DNA from: Eublepharis macularius
Taxonomy: Eukaryota; Chordata; Lepidosauria; Squamata; Eublepharidae
Length of the DNA: 64,000 nucleotides
Direction: 5' to 3'
Assembly: GCF_028583425.1 (NCBI RefSeq)
Contig: NC_072791.1
Location: forward strand, 198,004,311 to 198,068,310
Position numbers and translations under genes: made by a program. The number at the start of each line of letters is the position of its first letter. The stretch's first letter is position 1. Of the stretch, positions 44,701 to 59,700 are shown piece after piece. Below the pieces are notes generated by a model. It was not told where the DNA came from. It saw only the letters and a program-made list of their open reading frames with translations, and did not search any database.

Positions 44701-47700
44701 TGTAGTTTCTTTGCTAAAAATCTGTAGGAAAGGAATTATTTACTTCTGCAATTAACTGTGCTACTCAAATAACTAATTATCTTACTACATAATAGTATTT
44801 CACGACTGGCCTAGTAATAAAAGCTCTCAAAATTGTACATATTCTTCTAGGGTAAAGGTTCTTAGCACCAGAAGTAAGCTTCTGTTCCTTATGAGCACAT
44901 TAGTGGTGGTGGGATAGAAAAAAAGCTTAGCAAGAAATATTTTGTGGCTACATTTCTCTCATAGGCATGCTACCACTGTGTGCGGGGAGACCATTCTCTG
45001 GTTTTAGGTGCACTTGAGCACTTTTTTAAAACATGTGGATGGAACCAAGTTAGTAGGCTAAAAAATAGACCATCTTTTTTCTTTTCTTTTTATAATAATG
45101 TTTTACTGGGCTTCAGAATGGGCTGATGTGCACAGGTTTTGCCAGTGAGATTTTTTTCTGGAGTTGAGGCGAGTCTTAAGAAAAGCTTTATTTTCTGCAT
45201 TCCTGCACATCTGGTTGCTGTAAAAGGGGGGTGCTTCCACTAAGAAAGTGGCAACCCTATTTGTAAACCCTTGTTGTAAACTTTTTACTATTTTGGGGTT
45301 ATGTCAGTTTCAGAAGACCCATGGCTATTTCAGACTAGTTTTCAGTTGTGCTTTCAGAAATAGAACATGTAGAATATTTCAAACATCTGTAAAGGATTTT
45401 TGGTTCATGCTGAACTGTATGAAAACAGGTATAGACGGGGAAAGAATCATTTGTTTATATCCATAACATTTTTTGTGCGGTGGGTGGTGGTGGTGGGGAG
45501 AGAATGTTTATGCTGTCATCCAATGGTAGTGTCTGCTCTGCTTTCAGCGGTGCTGTTTATAAGCTGACACTTAAAAATACTGCCCTGCTGTATTTTGGCA
45601 GTCATAAAAAAACTAAAACTCTCTGCATTAATGACCAACTCAGAAAGAAGCCTAGATTCCTTGTTTCTGTAAACTTTGTTATGGGGGAATATGTAAGATA
45701 ATGGTTTAGAATAGGGGTCGGATATGGTGATCCTTTCAGAAGAAGCTGAGAATGAGGGACTAGGAACATTAAGAGTTCCTGTTTGCTGTGTTGGGTGGGA
45801 AGGATCATTCCAATGAGGGATGTACTTCTCAGAAGAAAAGTTTAAAGAAAGGAGTTGGAGTAAGTGGTGGGTGGGTATAGGAATTGAATTGAGTATCCTA
45901 TCCTTTTCGTTGACTGGATTATTTCATTTTTCTTTTCCAATAGTTAGCACGTTAGTGGGTTAATGTTGGCATGCACACATATAAGTATATACAGATAATC
46001 TTACTAAATCAAATGATAGGTACCTAATCTTGTAGCTTGGCTACTGTAAATGAGAGTCCAAGTCTTTGACTATATACACATATTCTTGCCTAGAAAGTAT
46101 ATACAACAACTCCAAGTCTAGGTCCATGCTTCAATATGCAAGTTATCTAAAACAAGATGGATTAATAGCATGAGATACTAATGCCTTTTTCACTTTCTTT
46201 GCGTAGTGTGTCTGAGAACGTGTTACTGTTTCAGCAGAGTTGATATGATTTAAAACCGCTCCAGTTCATGCAACTGCAGGGAAAAAATAAGTTTTTGCTT
46301 TTTAAAAGCAAAAGTTATTTTTACCTGGATATATCTCTGCCTTTAGTGCAAGTACTTGATCTAAAGGCAGACAGTGCAAGACAGTCAAAAGATAACTAGT
46401 ACATATTTGCCCCCATCTGATTAGTTGATGCCAGGTAGTGATACAATTGACTCTTCATAGTTGCTTCTTCAGTGCATTATTCCCAAGGACCCCTGCTGTA
46501 GTAAAAGGTGGACTTTATGCTTTGAGCCATTGCACTTACATCTTCAAAACTATGAGAACCATCAAGGGAAGCATTTTTGGTTGTTACATGGACAGGGTAT
46601 ATTGTTAGGAATATACACCTGTATAGCAGAATAATATGTTATCATGCAAGTTTGTTGTCATTGTCTAAACTTTTGTCATGTTGGTGGAATCAATTTGCTT
46701 GTGCATAATTAAAAAAACTAGTTTCTAGGCCCTTCTGACAGTTCTTACACTTAAAAATGTGAATCTCTTTCTAGTTGGAGTGGTGCACTTGGGCTCAAAG
46801 CACACACTTTTAATGTGTTGTATCAATGGAACCAACAGTGTTCATTTTTAGATGAACGTATTTTAGGGTTGGTGTGTGAGACATGTAAAATCTTAAAGAG
46901 CAGAACCCAATATTTGAATATATTACAAAAGTTCTTGCTCAGTCGTTTATTTCTTTATTTACATTCTTGTTCATAGCAATTCTATGAAGAAACACTTTCC
47001 CTTGAATCAAATGAACCAGAAGTACAAACAAACCTCCATATTTTAGATTGTATATTGATGAGGATTGTTAGTGGCAGCAAAACCAATACTCGAAGAGGAC
47101 TGTGAGGGTACTGCTGTCATGAACGTTATTGAACAAAACTTGAGTTTTGAAAGAATGTTTGGATTAGTTTGCTATGGTAATCAAAACATGTGTGACATCA
47201 AATGTTTCTTTGTTTCCATATTTTTTTCTTTCAAAAGCGTAATGATAGAGTATGAGGCCTCTAACAGTAAGGTATTTATATTTCTCCACTTCCAATTTTT
47301 CCCCCTGCCTCAGGAGGACCAAGATGGTAGCCAAGGTGTGGGAAAGCGCAAGAGGGTGAAACTAAGCAGCACCACCAAAGGTACATGACAGCTTGTGTTT
47401 GGATGTTGAAGTATCCCAGCCTGGACCATTTTTAAATCCTGTTGACTCTATGTTACTGGAGCAGGCTACAGGCTGAAATGGATTAAGAGGTCTGATAACA
47501 TCAAATTCTTTTACTAATTAGGTCTACGGGATCCAACTCAGGGATTGCTACCCTTGTGGTTCTAGTTGTGACTGTGTCTTTCTGGTGACCAAAAATTTGA
47601 GAGAGGCAATAAAAAAGTTTGAGTGAACACTGAATTTCCTGATTTTTTAAAAAATCGTATTTATTTGGAAGAAAAGTTATGACATTCAAACTCTTCAGAA

Positions 47701-50700
47701 ACCTGTTCAGAAGAGCTTTTGCTTGTTTTTTGTTTTAATAGAGAGGTTTGATTACCTTGTCAAAGTAGTGTAAACCTGAATCAATTTGAACTGACTCAGC
47801 TGGAACCATTTCAAATAGGCTGGTATCTGTTGAAAAAATTAATCCAAACCAGTGATTGAACATCACTGGAACTGAATAAAAATGGGATCAAACCAATATT
47901 CTAGCCGTCGTCTTGGTATTGATGAAACTTTTGCTGGGATACAGGCTCCTGGAGAGTGGGAGAGATAATCTCTAATCAGTCCTCCCTCATTTCTGCTGAA
48001 ACTTATTTATATTAGTAGAAGAGGTTAATTGTAGCCTTTTTGTTAGTTAAGCGAGAAGGTTACTGTATGAAAAGCTGGTGACTGGGCATCTCTTGGCAAG
48101 AGAGGGAACAAGCATGAGAAAATGATGCTAAAAACAGTTTCTTGAAGGATGGGCTGGATTTGAAACGGGAATTCACAGAGCGATTATTTCAGTTGTAGAG
48201 TGGTCAGTAACTCTAGAAAGGAAGAAGTTGTTGTTATTATTGGGAGACTCTGGAAATAACACATCCGTGTGGCAGAGTTTAACCTAGTTGTCAGCCAGTA
48301 GAAAAGAAATGATGGTTTTGAGAAACTGGGCAGAGGAGGGACATTTGTATTTGAAAGCTAAGCTGAGAAAAGGCTTAGCAACATACATGTAGTGAACAAA
48401 ATGTCTGGAATTTTAACTTTAACTGATCTAGGCAACAGCAAATGGACACGGAGAAGAAAAAGTGTTAGAGGCAATATTTGGCAAAACAAAACAAAAAAGA
48501 GCATATTTTCTATGTCTGTGGAGTGCCATAGCAAAGTCCCTTATTCTCTCCCTCTGCTGTCTTGTGTTTGAATGCTGCCAACTCATTGCTGCATTTTCAT
48601 AGTTAAAGTATTTTGAGCTAACTTTGTGCCACCTCTGCGACAATGGTAAGCCAACTTGAGGATCATGTTATGTACTGATGACCTAGAATTGGCAGTTTTA
48701 AAAAATCATAAATGTGGACTAAAATATCCTGAAATGCCTCAGAAAATCTTATTAGCAGTTTTGAAAACTTGTTCAGAATTGGGCTTTGATAAGCTAGCGA
48801 GCAGAAGGAATTCCCAAAGAGTAGGTTCAGCCTTTTCCTTGCGATTCTTCGTGTATACATGGGCCATAGTAGGCCTTCTGCTTTTCCTGTAAAGTGCTCT
48901 GAGCAGTTAACCCCTTCGGAAAACAGCCTGTTGAGTTCTTTAATAGTTGCCAGTTTAGGCTGCCAACTATATACATTACTGTAGTCTATCCTTCAGACAA
49001 CATGAACGACAGCTTTCTGAAGGAAGAAAAAGGGATTGTAGCCTTGTTACCAGAATATTTGTAATTAGTGGAATGGATCTATCCATCCATCCTCCAAGTA
49101 GCCTTCCTCCAGCCTAAACAGCCGTCCTCAACTTTACATGGTTCTTCTGTTGAAGAAAGAGCCACTTCATCTGAAGGAAGGCTCTTTAAGTTGGAAGAAC
49201 GCTCTTCCAACTTAAAGAGTCCTCCCTCTCCTTCTGTCTACTGGAACTGAAAAGCATGAGGCAGAGAGTTGTGTCTTATATAAGAAATGCTCACATAGAG
49301 CAGAACAGGAGGTCTCTGGTTGGCAGACAGACCTGCCTAACAGGGTTTGGAGGGATAAAATTGGTGTTCCAATGGCTACAGAAGGCCTATCTCTTCAGTT
49401 GTCTAGAGGATTAACCTCCCTGCTCCTTGCTGTGTATGGCAGAATGGAAGCTCTCCAGTTGGTAGGGAGAGCTGCCTATCAAGGTTATGTGGGCTAAGAT
49501 TGAGGTTTCCAATGGCAACAAAAGGTCTGCAGACATTCCGGGCCTATGTTGCCTAGGGAATCAATGGATCGGCGCCAGCCTGTCTGGCATCACGAATCAT
49601 TCACGAATCGAACTAATCGGCCCCAAAAGTTGTGAATTTCATGAAAAACCACGAATCCATGAAACGCGTTTCACGAAACACGAATCGGCCCAATTCGTCT
49701 CGAAATTGGATTAGTTTTTCGATTCATGCCCATGTCTAGTATGGAGGCAGCACCAAGCTGCGCTTGATGTGTCTGTACTAAAAATTAGCATTATTTGTGG
49801 ACTTCTTCAGCAGTGAATTTAGGCATACTTTCTGTCATTTATCATATTGTTGTTTATTATTTAGTAGATCTGCAATCATTAGACATGCATTCATTTTAAA
49901 AAGTCAAGTTGAGTTTGGTTATTCTGTATAGGAATGGTGTAATGGCCTGCCATAATTTTAACATGTGATGAATCTACATTAGCATGAACCATTGAGCTTG
50001 ATTTCTTGAGCCCTGTGATTCTGTCAAACCTGAAATTCTATCAAGGGCCTGCATTGTGCAAAGAAGTGCCCCACCAGCCACTAGCAACCCAGAGGTCATA
50101 GGTTGCCAGTTTATATTTTCAGTAGTTGTCATGACTAAGCCCTAACATGGGCTTTTAAGCTTTGAGGATAGATATGGTTTGTTCACATTTCTGGTTGGCG
50201 ATTACAGGCCTGGATCCCACCTAGGTTTCTGTGGCTGCAAGGAGGGGGATGATATTCTCCAATTACCCCTGGGAGAATTCTAGCCCCTTCCTCCAATTTA
50301 TTCCTGGGATCTGCCTGTCCCCCGGGAGCAGCATTGGGAAGGGTGGCTGCCATGGGAGGGGAGGGATCAGCAAAAATCAGCCCCCTCCTCAATCTACAGA
50401 CATGTAGCCAGGATCCAACCCATAGTGTGTAGAATTTGGACTGAAATGTCATGCTGTGCATTAGCTTAGTCACATGCTTCTTCTTGCACAGTTTTCTTAG
50501 AGCATCAGCGATAAACACTGGCTCCTGTGTCACTCTTTATGAAATGAAAAAAGAATATTGCTTAAATGTAGAACCTTCTGATATTTTTTTCTACGCTAAC
50601 ACTTCCCTGTGATTTTTTAAAACAAATTTTTATACAGATCAATCCATCATGGATGTTCTAAAGCATAAATGTTTTCTAGAAGAATTACTATTTTGGACAA

Positions 50701-53700
50701 TAAAATATGAATTCCCCCAGAAGATGGTGACTTTCTTACTCAACATGCTTCCAGATCAAGATTATAAGGTATATCAGCATGCTAACACTTTGTAGCCTGT
50801 CAAAATATCCTATTGTAGGTGATTTATTTTGCCATACCATGATTTTTATGTAAGGTGAAACAGAGAGCTATCATACTTTGATGTAGAGGACTTGTAAATA
50901 GAAAATAGCACACAAGTAAATAAATGGTAAGAAAAATGTTGGAAGGAAAGGATTCAAACCTGTGCAAATTACAGCTGTTTTTATGTGCCAGGTTCGAAGG
51001 AATACCATATGCATGCTATTGCTTTCCTGTAGTGGGTTATGACGTGGCTTGTATCTACTGTACTCAGTCTTTTATGGCTTACAGTTACACCTGTGGCAAC
51101 CATAGGGTGTAAATTGCTTGTGGAAGCCGTTAGAAAATGACAAAATTTTTGCCAAATCTACATGGCTTCTTGGCATTTTAATTAGTTCCAAATGCTATCC
51201 AAAGCATTCAGGGCAATGTTCCCTCTAAGCTTTGCAGTGCTGTGAGCTAAAAATCTACTTTGTGAGCCGAAACAACAACTTTCATTAGTTTTGAGTGCAT
51301 CTCCTTTTTTTAAAAAAAAATGTTTTTCAGTCTACAAACATACAAAACATACAAACTGCAAACTACTTTAATTTGTATTGTTTCTTGTTTAGAAACAATA
51401 ATGCAAGCAGTCATTCATGCATGGATTCTAAATACCAAACTAAATTACTTTGCAGGTAAATTTATTAATACTTCTCCTTCCCAACTGTTTGATATACAGA
51501 TATAAATATATCTGAGAACATGTGCTAGGATCTACATCCCATCCTGGGCATGTTAGCCTTCTCTATTCCAACAAGATTGCAGCAGGTAGGCGGAGAGATA
51601 TACAGTATAATTCTGTACAAAGTAACTCCAGTCTAAGCCCATTGATTTCTGTCCTCTGTAGCATCCAAAACCAAAAAACATGTAATACATTTTGATTACA
51701 ATCAAAACAATTTAACAATAAAAGCCATTAGGTGAAAGGGCCACAAAAAGAGTATACTTTGGTATAAAACTGGATATGTTCATGCTGATTACAAAGGGGT
51801 AGTTGTATTAGTCTGTTGTTACAAAATAAAGCAGACATGCAATGGCACCTTAAAGACTAGCACATTTATTTCAAGGTGAGCTTTTGTGAGTCAATGCTTA
51901 CTTCTTCAGCCTTCTTCTGCACCAAGGCCAAGTTAAATGATGCCTTCACCATGGTGGTGGCTGAGGTGCTACCTCCTCTCCTCTGCTCTCTGGGGCTGAG
52001 GGGATCATAGCAATTTCAGGCTGCATGGGTCAGGCCAGACCTGGTCACTCAGCTCAACTCTGTTCTCCAGCTAGAGAGCCAGCAGTGGCTGGAGGTGCTC
52101 TCTGGCACCACCCTGGGGGCCAAACCAGCCACAGCCAGGAAGGGAGGAGAGAAGTGGGATGAGGCTCCATCCCTGCTCTATCCCTGTGGGGGCCACCTGC
52201 AGATGCTGGCTGAGTGGGAGGGCGGGGCCACCTGAGGATTAGTATCTGTGAGCTACAGCTGAAAAGCTGTGAGCAGAGGAGTCAGAATCTGTGAGTGATT
52301 GCTCACGTGCTCACATTAGTGGGAACACTGATTCGGGCCCTACTAACAATTTGCCTACTTATGGAAAGATGTATTGTAGGGATACATACTTCAGATGACA
52401 CCCAAATATTTGATCCTCAGAGATCTTTCATGAATCTGGTGTAGCTAGACTTGCAGCTTTATCCTGTGCAGAGGTAAAATCAGTGGGCATGAGATCAAAC
52501 CTCAAGTAATGCAAGAGATCCATGGTCAGGAACTTAGGCAATATTTTTTAAAGAAGCAAACATAGCCTCAGGGAAAGAGGATTGGTTTTGGATCAGGGCC
52601 GTTCTGGTAGGAAGGAGACTAATCCTTTCCCCCTTGTATTGCTTTAGCTGAGCAAAATACCTCCACACCGGAGCTGGCGAGGGCAACGTAGCAATACCTG
52701 TAGGTTGCCTCCCAACATAGTGCAAGGAGCAGCTCAGGGGAAGATAATTAGCACTGAATCTTGCTCTACATGTAATTTGTTTATGAATTTTTGGGAAAAC
52801 TCTTTAGGAATACATTCTTGAATATTACGATCTGTTCTATGCTGATGTTGCTGCAAGCCCTGGGTTCTTAAAACATCATCAGACGTCTTTTCATACCACA
52901 CTCTATTTCAGTTAAAAAGGACAGGCACTTAAGGGAGACCTCTTGTGACATTTCATTCTGAGATTTCATGTAGGTTTAAGAGGATCCTCGCTGCTGGCAA
53001 CGTGGTAGTTCAACTGAGCATGCGGCTGTTGGATTTTGTGGGTTTACTATTCTTTGTACAGTATCTCTAAGAAGATTTCTATGGTGGGAGAAAAGAGTAA
53101 AAGATAATGTGGGTGTTTGTTTTATACCTTGCAGATTGCTTTTACGAAAACTTTTGTGCAGCATTATGCTTTTATTATGAAAACACTCAAGAAAAGCCAT
53201 GAATCTGACACCATGTCTAACAGAATTGTGCATATCAGCGTCCAGCTGTTCAGCAATGAAGAGCTGGCACGGCAAGTGACGGAAGAATGTCAGCTCCTTG
53301 ATATTATGGTTACTGTTCTGCTGTATATGATGGAGAGCTGCCTTATTAAAAGCGAGCTGCAAGGTTGGTTGTGTTTTTATTTTTTCTAAGATTTTTCAAG
53401 AGGCTTTCACAGAATATTGGATCTTCTTCTCTTATATTTAGGCTGTATTTTACTGTGTTTTGTTTTTCAGGTATAAAAAATATTTTAATATTGCTAAAAA
53501 CAAAACTGGGTTTCATGTCGATACAGATTAGTCCCAGTGGAGCTTTAAGTTGTCCATGACTGTGTGCTGAATAGAGTTGATTGTCATTGTGTCAGTTCTT
53601 TTTCCCAAGCAGTAAATCAGCCATGTTGAACTTGCATGGAGGCTGTAAAGCAAGCTTGCCAATAAATCTATGAAAACTATTAGCCTATAAAAATATTTAC

Positions 53701-56700
53701 TGTTTCCCTGTCCTTACATCTGATAGCGATGGGTCACCCTCCCATGTGGATCAAAAAAATCTACCAGGGGAAGATCCCTGGGTTTGAAACGTATCAAAAG
53801 TTACAAAACAAATAGGTGGTTAATCCTTTCTCCCATAACTTGCAACATCCATGCATACACAAACAGATTAAAAACATCATGCAAAACCAGAAAACGGTTG
53901 AGAGGGGAAGAAAACGGGATTCGGGGTGGGGGGGAACAAGGTAATGATGTAGAGGAGATGGAATTTCCTGTGCTGTATGAGTCCTCACACATGCCCCTCT
54001 TGTTTACCTATGTTAGCCCTTTGAATTTAGAAATAAAACCAAAATTTTTACTACGATAGGTGGGCTGTATTGTAGCGAGGGGGGTCTCAGATGATTCGCT
54101 GAGTTAAGGACCATAGAGTTCACCGCTGTGTTGCCTTATGCACTTCCTATTTACTTTAAATATGTGCCCCTATGTGCTACCTGTGCTTCCTGTTGTCTAA
54201 TGTCAGTCCCAGAATTGCTTCTGTTCTGTTTTAGCATTTTTTCAACTCTGTATCGGATTCTTGCTAATGTTACGTCTTTGTAAAACTCATATTTATTTAC
54301 CCTATGGCATTGTTCTTGGAAATGTCCTTGATGTTGACTGTACTAATTTCACACTGTAAACCGCCTTGAGTCTCAGTGAGAAAGGCGGACTATAAATGAC
54401 ATAAATAAATAAATTTTGTAAAGCTTTCCAGACTAGATAGTCCAGTGTGTCTGAAATTTGTAACAGGCGATGAGATTTCTTTTATTTATAAGCCTGGTCT
54501 ATGGACCAGTTTACACGTGGCTTGGAACACATATATCCATTCTTCCACATATGCTTTTTAAAAATGAATAGCTTGTCACACATTCTTAACTTAATCAACC
54601 ACAAAGGCTGGTTGTGTGGAGAAAATGGAGGAGAGGAGAAAAATGTAAGCAGCTTTTGGTTACCATTGGGGAGAAAGGAAAGGATATGGGCCATGGGCCA
54701 ATACATGATTGTTTCTGTTTATGCTGATGCTGATGTTGCACAGTGGCTAAGCAAGTGAGATCTCAGTCAGGTGCTAAGTATTATAGAAATTCTATGTAGT
54801 GTGGTACCTAGACTAAACTGGAATGACTCAGGCTCACATCCACACTTGTCACCTAGCAAAGTGTGTGCTTTTTGGACTAGTCACTGACACGTATCCATCG
54901 CTTGGCCGAGCAAAGTTGGAAGTCTTTGGCACATCTGATGAGCCTTCCTCCAATGGAAGAGCCCTTTAGCTTGGAGAAAGGCTTCTTAGAAGGAAGTCCT
55001 CCAGCCTAAAGTGTAGGATACATGCCAGTATCTCTTAGCCTAACCTACCTTAGAAGGATAAAATGGTAAATGTAGTTAAATGTTTGGGCTGCAAATCAGA
55101 ACTCTGCTGATTTGAATCCCGCTTCTACTGTGAGCTCAGCAGGTTGCCTTGGATAAGCCACTCCTCTCAGCCCCACCTCTCCAGCTGTGTTGTGGGGATA
55201 TCTCCTGAGAGGACAGGCAAAATAAAAATATACAACAGACAGATAAATATGACCATAACCATTTAATTTTCTTCTAGATGAGGAAAACAGTTTACACGTA
55301 GTAGTGAATTGTGGAGAAGCTCTACTGAAGAACAATACCTACTGGCCGCTTGTCAGTGACTTTATTAATATCCTTTCACACCAAAGTGTGGCAAAGAAAT
55401 TCTTGGAGGATCACAGACTATTAGTAATGTGGATGAACTTTGTATCATTTTTCCAAGGTATGTGGTGTTTAACATTCCGCAACTCTGTGAATGAGTTTTG
55501 GCTGGATGGAAGAAATTTGATTAAAACTTTGGCAATATTTGCAAGTGACTTTGAAGATTATTGTCACTACTATTATTTCCTTATGTGCATATCATTCAGT
55601 AGGCAATATAGTTCATTTTTAATTTGGTAGCTCCCACTTCTGGGATGGAGATTTTAAAAACAGTTTATTGCAAAAGATTGGTGTTTCCACCTTTTAAATA
55701 TTCCTGAAATATATAATCATTAACTGCTGCACTGATATTGATTATTATTATAAATAGCTTTAAAGGTCAACATAGAAAACCATGCATTCAAGGGGGTTTT
55801 TTTTGTATCACCTTATTGGGAAATGCTCTCTAGGGTATACCGTCTGCTGTACTTTCCAATTACCGCAGCGCTATAGGCCCTAACCCTAACCCTCCTGGGG
55901 TTACGTATATGATTGCACTGACATTAACCAAAACTAACCAGGTTCACACTTAAGCAGGATACTCCAAGATATGAATCAGAAAAATCATGTCTTGAGGCTT
56001 AAACCAAGCCTAGTGGGTCTATCTAAGACTATATGCTCTCGGACCTTGGAGATGCAGAGGAGAGAAGAGGTATGGAACCAGCCCCAGCAGTTGAACACCA
56101 GTGCTAAATCTCTGGATGTGTGCCCTGGCTTTAAAAAGGCCACCATACAGTTTTTAATTAAAAAAAAAATCCTGCCTCTTCATGTGCTTGAAGTGGTTAA
56201 CATACCAGTTCATACTAAAGCTCAGAATTAAAAACAAATACACCCATAACTTCTAGCCATCCAGAGATTGCTAAAATGGCTTCCTAACTCAGAAGATGAA
56301 TGACCTCCAAAAGAGAACTTGCCGTGCACTGCTTTCATAGTGACAATAAGGAGGATGCCCTGTGAAAGTGATCCCAAATGACCACCATGCCCTGGGAGGG
56401 TTTCAGAAGTCTGGAAGCTTGATGATGTGTTACGCTTCTTCTTGTGATTCTGTTTCACAGGCTTTATGTGCAGTGGTGGTAGGGGAAAAGACGTGGTGTA
56501 GGAAAATTAAAAGTTAATGTAAGAATGGCTGCCTGTGTATAATATTTTGGCCTTGTAAATGTGAATGTGTGAATCTAGGAGCTGGTGCAGGATGATAGTT
56601 AAAAGAACGGGGCTATCATCCAGGTGGTTGTCAGTTGCCACCACTAACTCACTGGTAGGGGGGCTTAGGCAGGCTGCTCTTTCTTTCAGTGTCAGTCCCC

Positions 56701-59700
56701 ATCTGTAATATGGGGATGATAATATTGGCCTGTCTTACAAAGCTGTTGTGCAGATTGCTATGACAATGTCCATAACATTCTCTGAACACTGAAAACAGTG
56801 GGTAGTGATGACGGTGATTTTGCTTCCTTTGTGACTGAGTGCGTCAAGGCCAAAATGTACACTCAATTGACAAAAAAAGTTTAAGAATTAGGGTTAGATA
56901 TTGTGGATCTGTTCCACTAGTGGTGACAACTTCCTGTGGCAAAAGAAGCCTTCCTCTGAGGCAAGACCACATAGAAGTGTCTTGTGTCATCATGAGAAGG
57001 CACCTTCAGGTGGAAGAAAGCACCCTTGCTAGTGAAATGGATCTGTGACGGCCAGACCTATTACTCAGTTACCATTTATCTTCTGCTAGACTACTGGGTC
57101 TGTTGCGTTAATGACATCTTTGCTCATGTGTTTTTATATGATGTTTTGGGCCCTAAACCACCATGTCATCTACCAAATATAAACCTTTCTTTTCAGATGA
57201 TCATATTTTGTTTACAGTTTGAAAAGATCAATCTCTGTTTAATGCTGTACAACTTTGTTTCAATCTAGGAATGAATTTAAACAAGAGAGAACTTAATGAG
57301 CATGTTGAGTTTGAATCCCAAACTTATTATGCTGCTTTTGCTGCCGAGCTTGAGGCCTGTGCCCAGCCGATGTGGGGGCTGTTGTCCCACTGCAAGGTCA
57401 GGGTAAGTTGAGCTCTGTCCCACACCCCCATTCCTGTTGTTCTTTTATGACTAGATATAAAAAAAAATAAGCATAATATCTTGCTGTGCTTAAATCTTCC
57501 CAACTCTGTCAATTTAATCATCTGGACAAAAGGAAAGCAGCCAAGCAGAAGTTGTAGTTGTAAGCTATAAGAAGGTTTAATTGTATATGGCCAAAGGCCG
57601 TCACAATATAAAGTTCAAAACAGTAAAAATAGAAATCTATCTTACAAGCTTGTAAGTTGCAGTTGTAGGAAAAGGAAAGTTAGACATAAAGGATTACCAG
57701 GAGGTTAGCCAGTCCACAGCATGAATGAGGGATGGTGTTTTTTACTAACCAGTAGGCTTGCCATAACTCAGTTCTTGTCTATTAATTTCATAAACATTCC
57801 TAAACTTAAAAAACTAAACAGAGCCTATTTACACTGAGAAACCTTTCCCTTCTGCAATGTGTGCTGCAATTAGGAGCAGATCTCAGGATCACATGCTGTC
57901 TCTTCCATGACTTTTACCATGCTTATATGATACCACCTGAATCTGGAGATCCCACATTTGAGAGCTCTTGGATTATTTTATTTATTAATTAAAATATTTG
58001 TGTCCCACTTTTTTTTTTTTTAGTAAAATCGCATAAAAGTCACAGACGGGGAACAGAAAACAAGCTCCAAAATCAGAACTGTTAAGGGTGAAAGAAAGGC
58101 CATAAAAGAAGATCTTTTGAGAATAGGTGGTCTTTCAGATTCCCTGGTCCCTGTCTCTTTAGGGCTTTATATTCCACCTTGACTGACAGTGAGAAAGATG
58201 GGCTATAAATAGAGTAAATCAGATGCATTTAAAGGTTAAACCAGCTCTTTAAATTGAGAGCAGAAATAGGCAAGCAAGGCAGCTTCAGGTTCCTGCTAAC
58301 ATTCTAGCTGCTACGTTCTGGATCAGTTGTAGTTTCCAGATACTCTTCAAAAGCAGGTCCATGTAGAGTGCAGTAAGTAGTCCAACAATCTGGGCATGAG
58401 TTCCTGTTCCAGTTCTCCAGGAAAGAGTGCAGCTGATGAACAGGATAAGCTGGTAAAATGCACTCCTGGCTGCGCCTCTGACTTGTACCTGCAGATACGG
58501 TGATGAATCCAATAGTTTATCCATGCTGTGACCCTTAATCAAGTGATGATGCAGGCCTTTCTTGCACAAGCTGCACATCTGTCCAGGTTTAGATATTCCT
58601 AATCAACAGTACTTCTGTCTTGCTTGGATTAAGCTTCAACTTATTAGAAGATGGTGGAAATCATCTGCAGTATTTTTGATAATGCCAAAGGATGAAATGC
58701 TGCCGCTACATTATAATAGTAATTTGAAAGCTGTGAGAGCATTTCTTATTATTTTCTTACTTATTTTACAAAATTTACACCCCATCTTTTTGCCCTCATA
58801 AGGGCCATTAAGGCAGCTAACCATTTAAAACATATATAATAAAATACATCTGAAAAATCAGGGGGAAAACACCCCTTTGTAAGGCCCAGGGTTAGGATTG
58901 CATAGCAAGCACGCCAGAGCCTCTAGCCTGTGAGTGGCATACTTGGGCACAGCCAACCGCCATCTGCTAATACAGCCAGATCCCTCTAGTAACATGCCAT
59001 CTCCATCAAAGGCAGAGCACCAGAAGGCAAGACAGGAAAGCCATGCCGACATCACAACCCTATCTGAGGCCTGTGGTATTTGGCAGATACGCCAACATAA
59101 CAAATAGTCCAGCATAATGCTTAGTTGGTTTCTTAAGCACTTTTTATATTGCGTCTCAGGAGTCCACTGTTAATGTCTTTAATTTTATTAATAATTACAT
59201 TTTGCCTAGGTGAGTAATAAAATTTGTTTTGAGCACATGCTGGTGAATAAGCTATTATCTTGTTGTTGAAAAGTGTTTTTACATTTTTGGTATTTATTTT
59301 GTACTTGGTAAGTAGTTTAGATTTTATTTTAGGAGTATTGCCAAAACCAAGAAAAGCATCTCAGTATCCAACAAACATTGTCTCTGACTGTGACAATTCA
59401 GAACTGCTAACACAATTGGTATAACACTAGAAAATAATTACTTGTCATAATCCATACTGGTTTGTTTTGATTATCTGGCTGTTTGAAACCGTTTATCAGC
59501 AAGTTTGGCCTCTTTATTTTTCCTGATACTAAAATACAGAGGGCATATCCATAAAGAGGGATTTATTTCCCTCAGATATTGTACATAAGTTGAGATTTGA
59601 AGCAGGCCTGAGGCTTCCCTCCTCCTCTGATAACTCACCATGAAGAAAACACTCTTTTTTCTCCCCCCCTACTTCCCAAAGTAAACAACCAGCCTGATAA

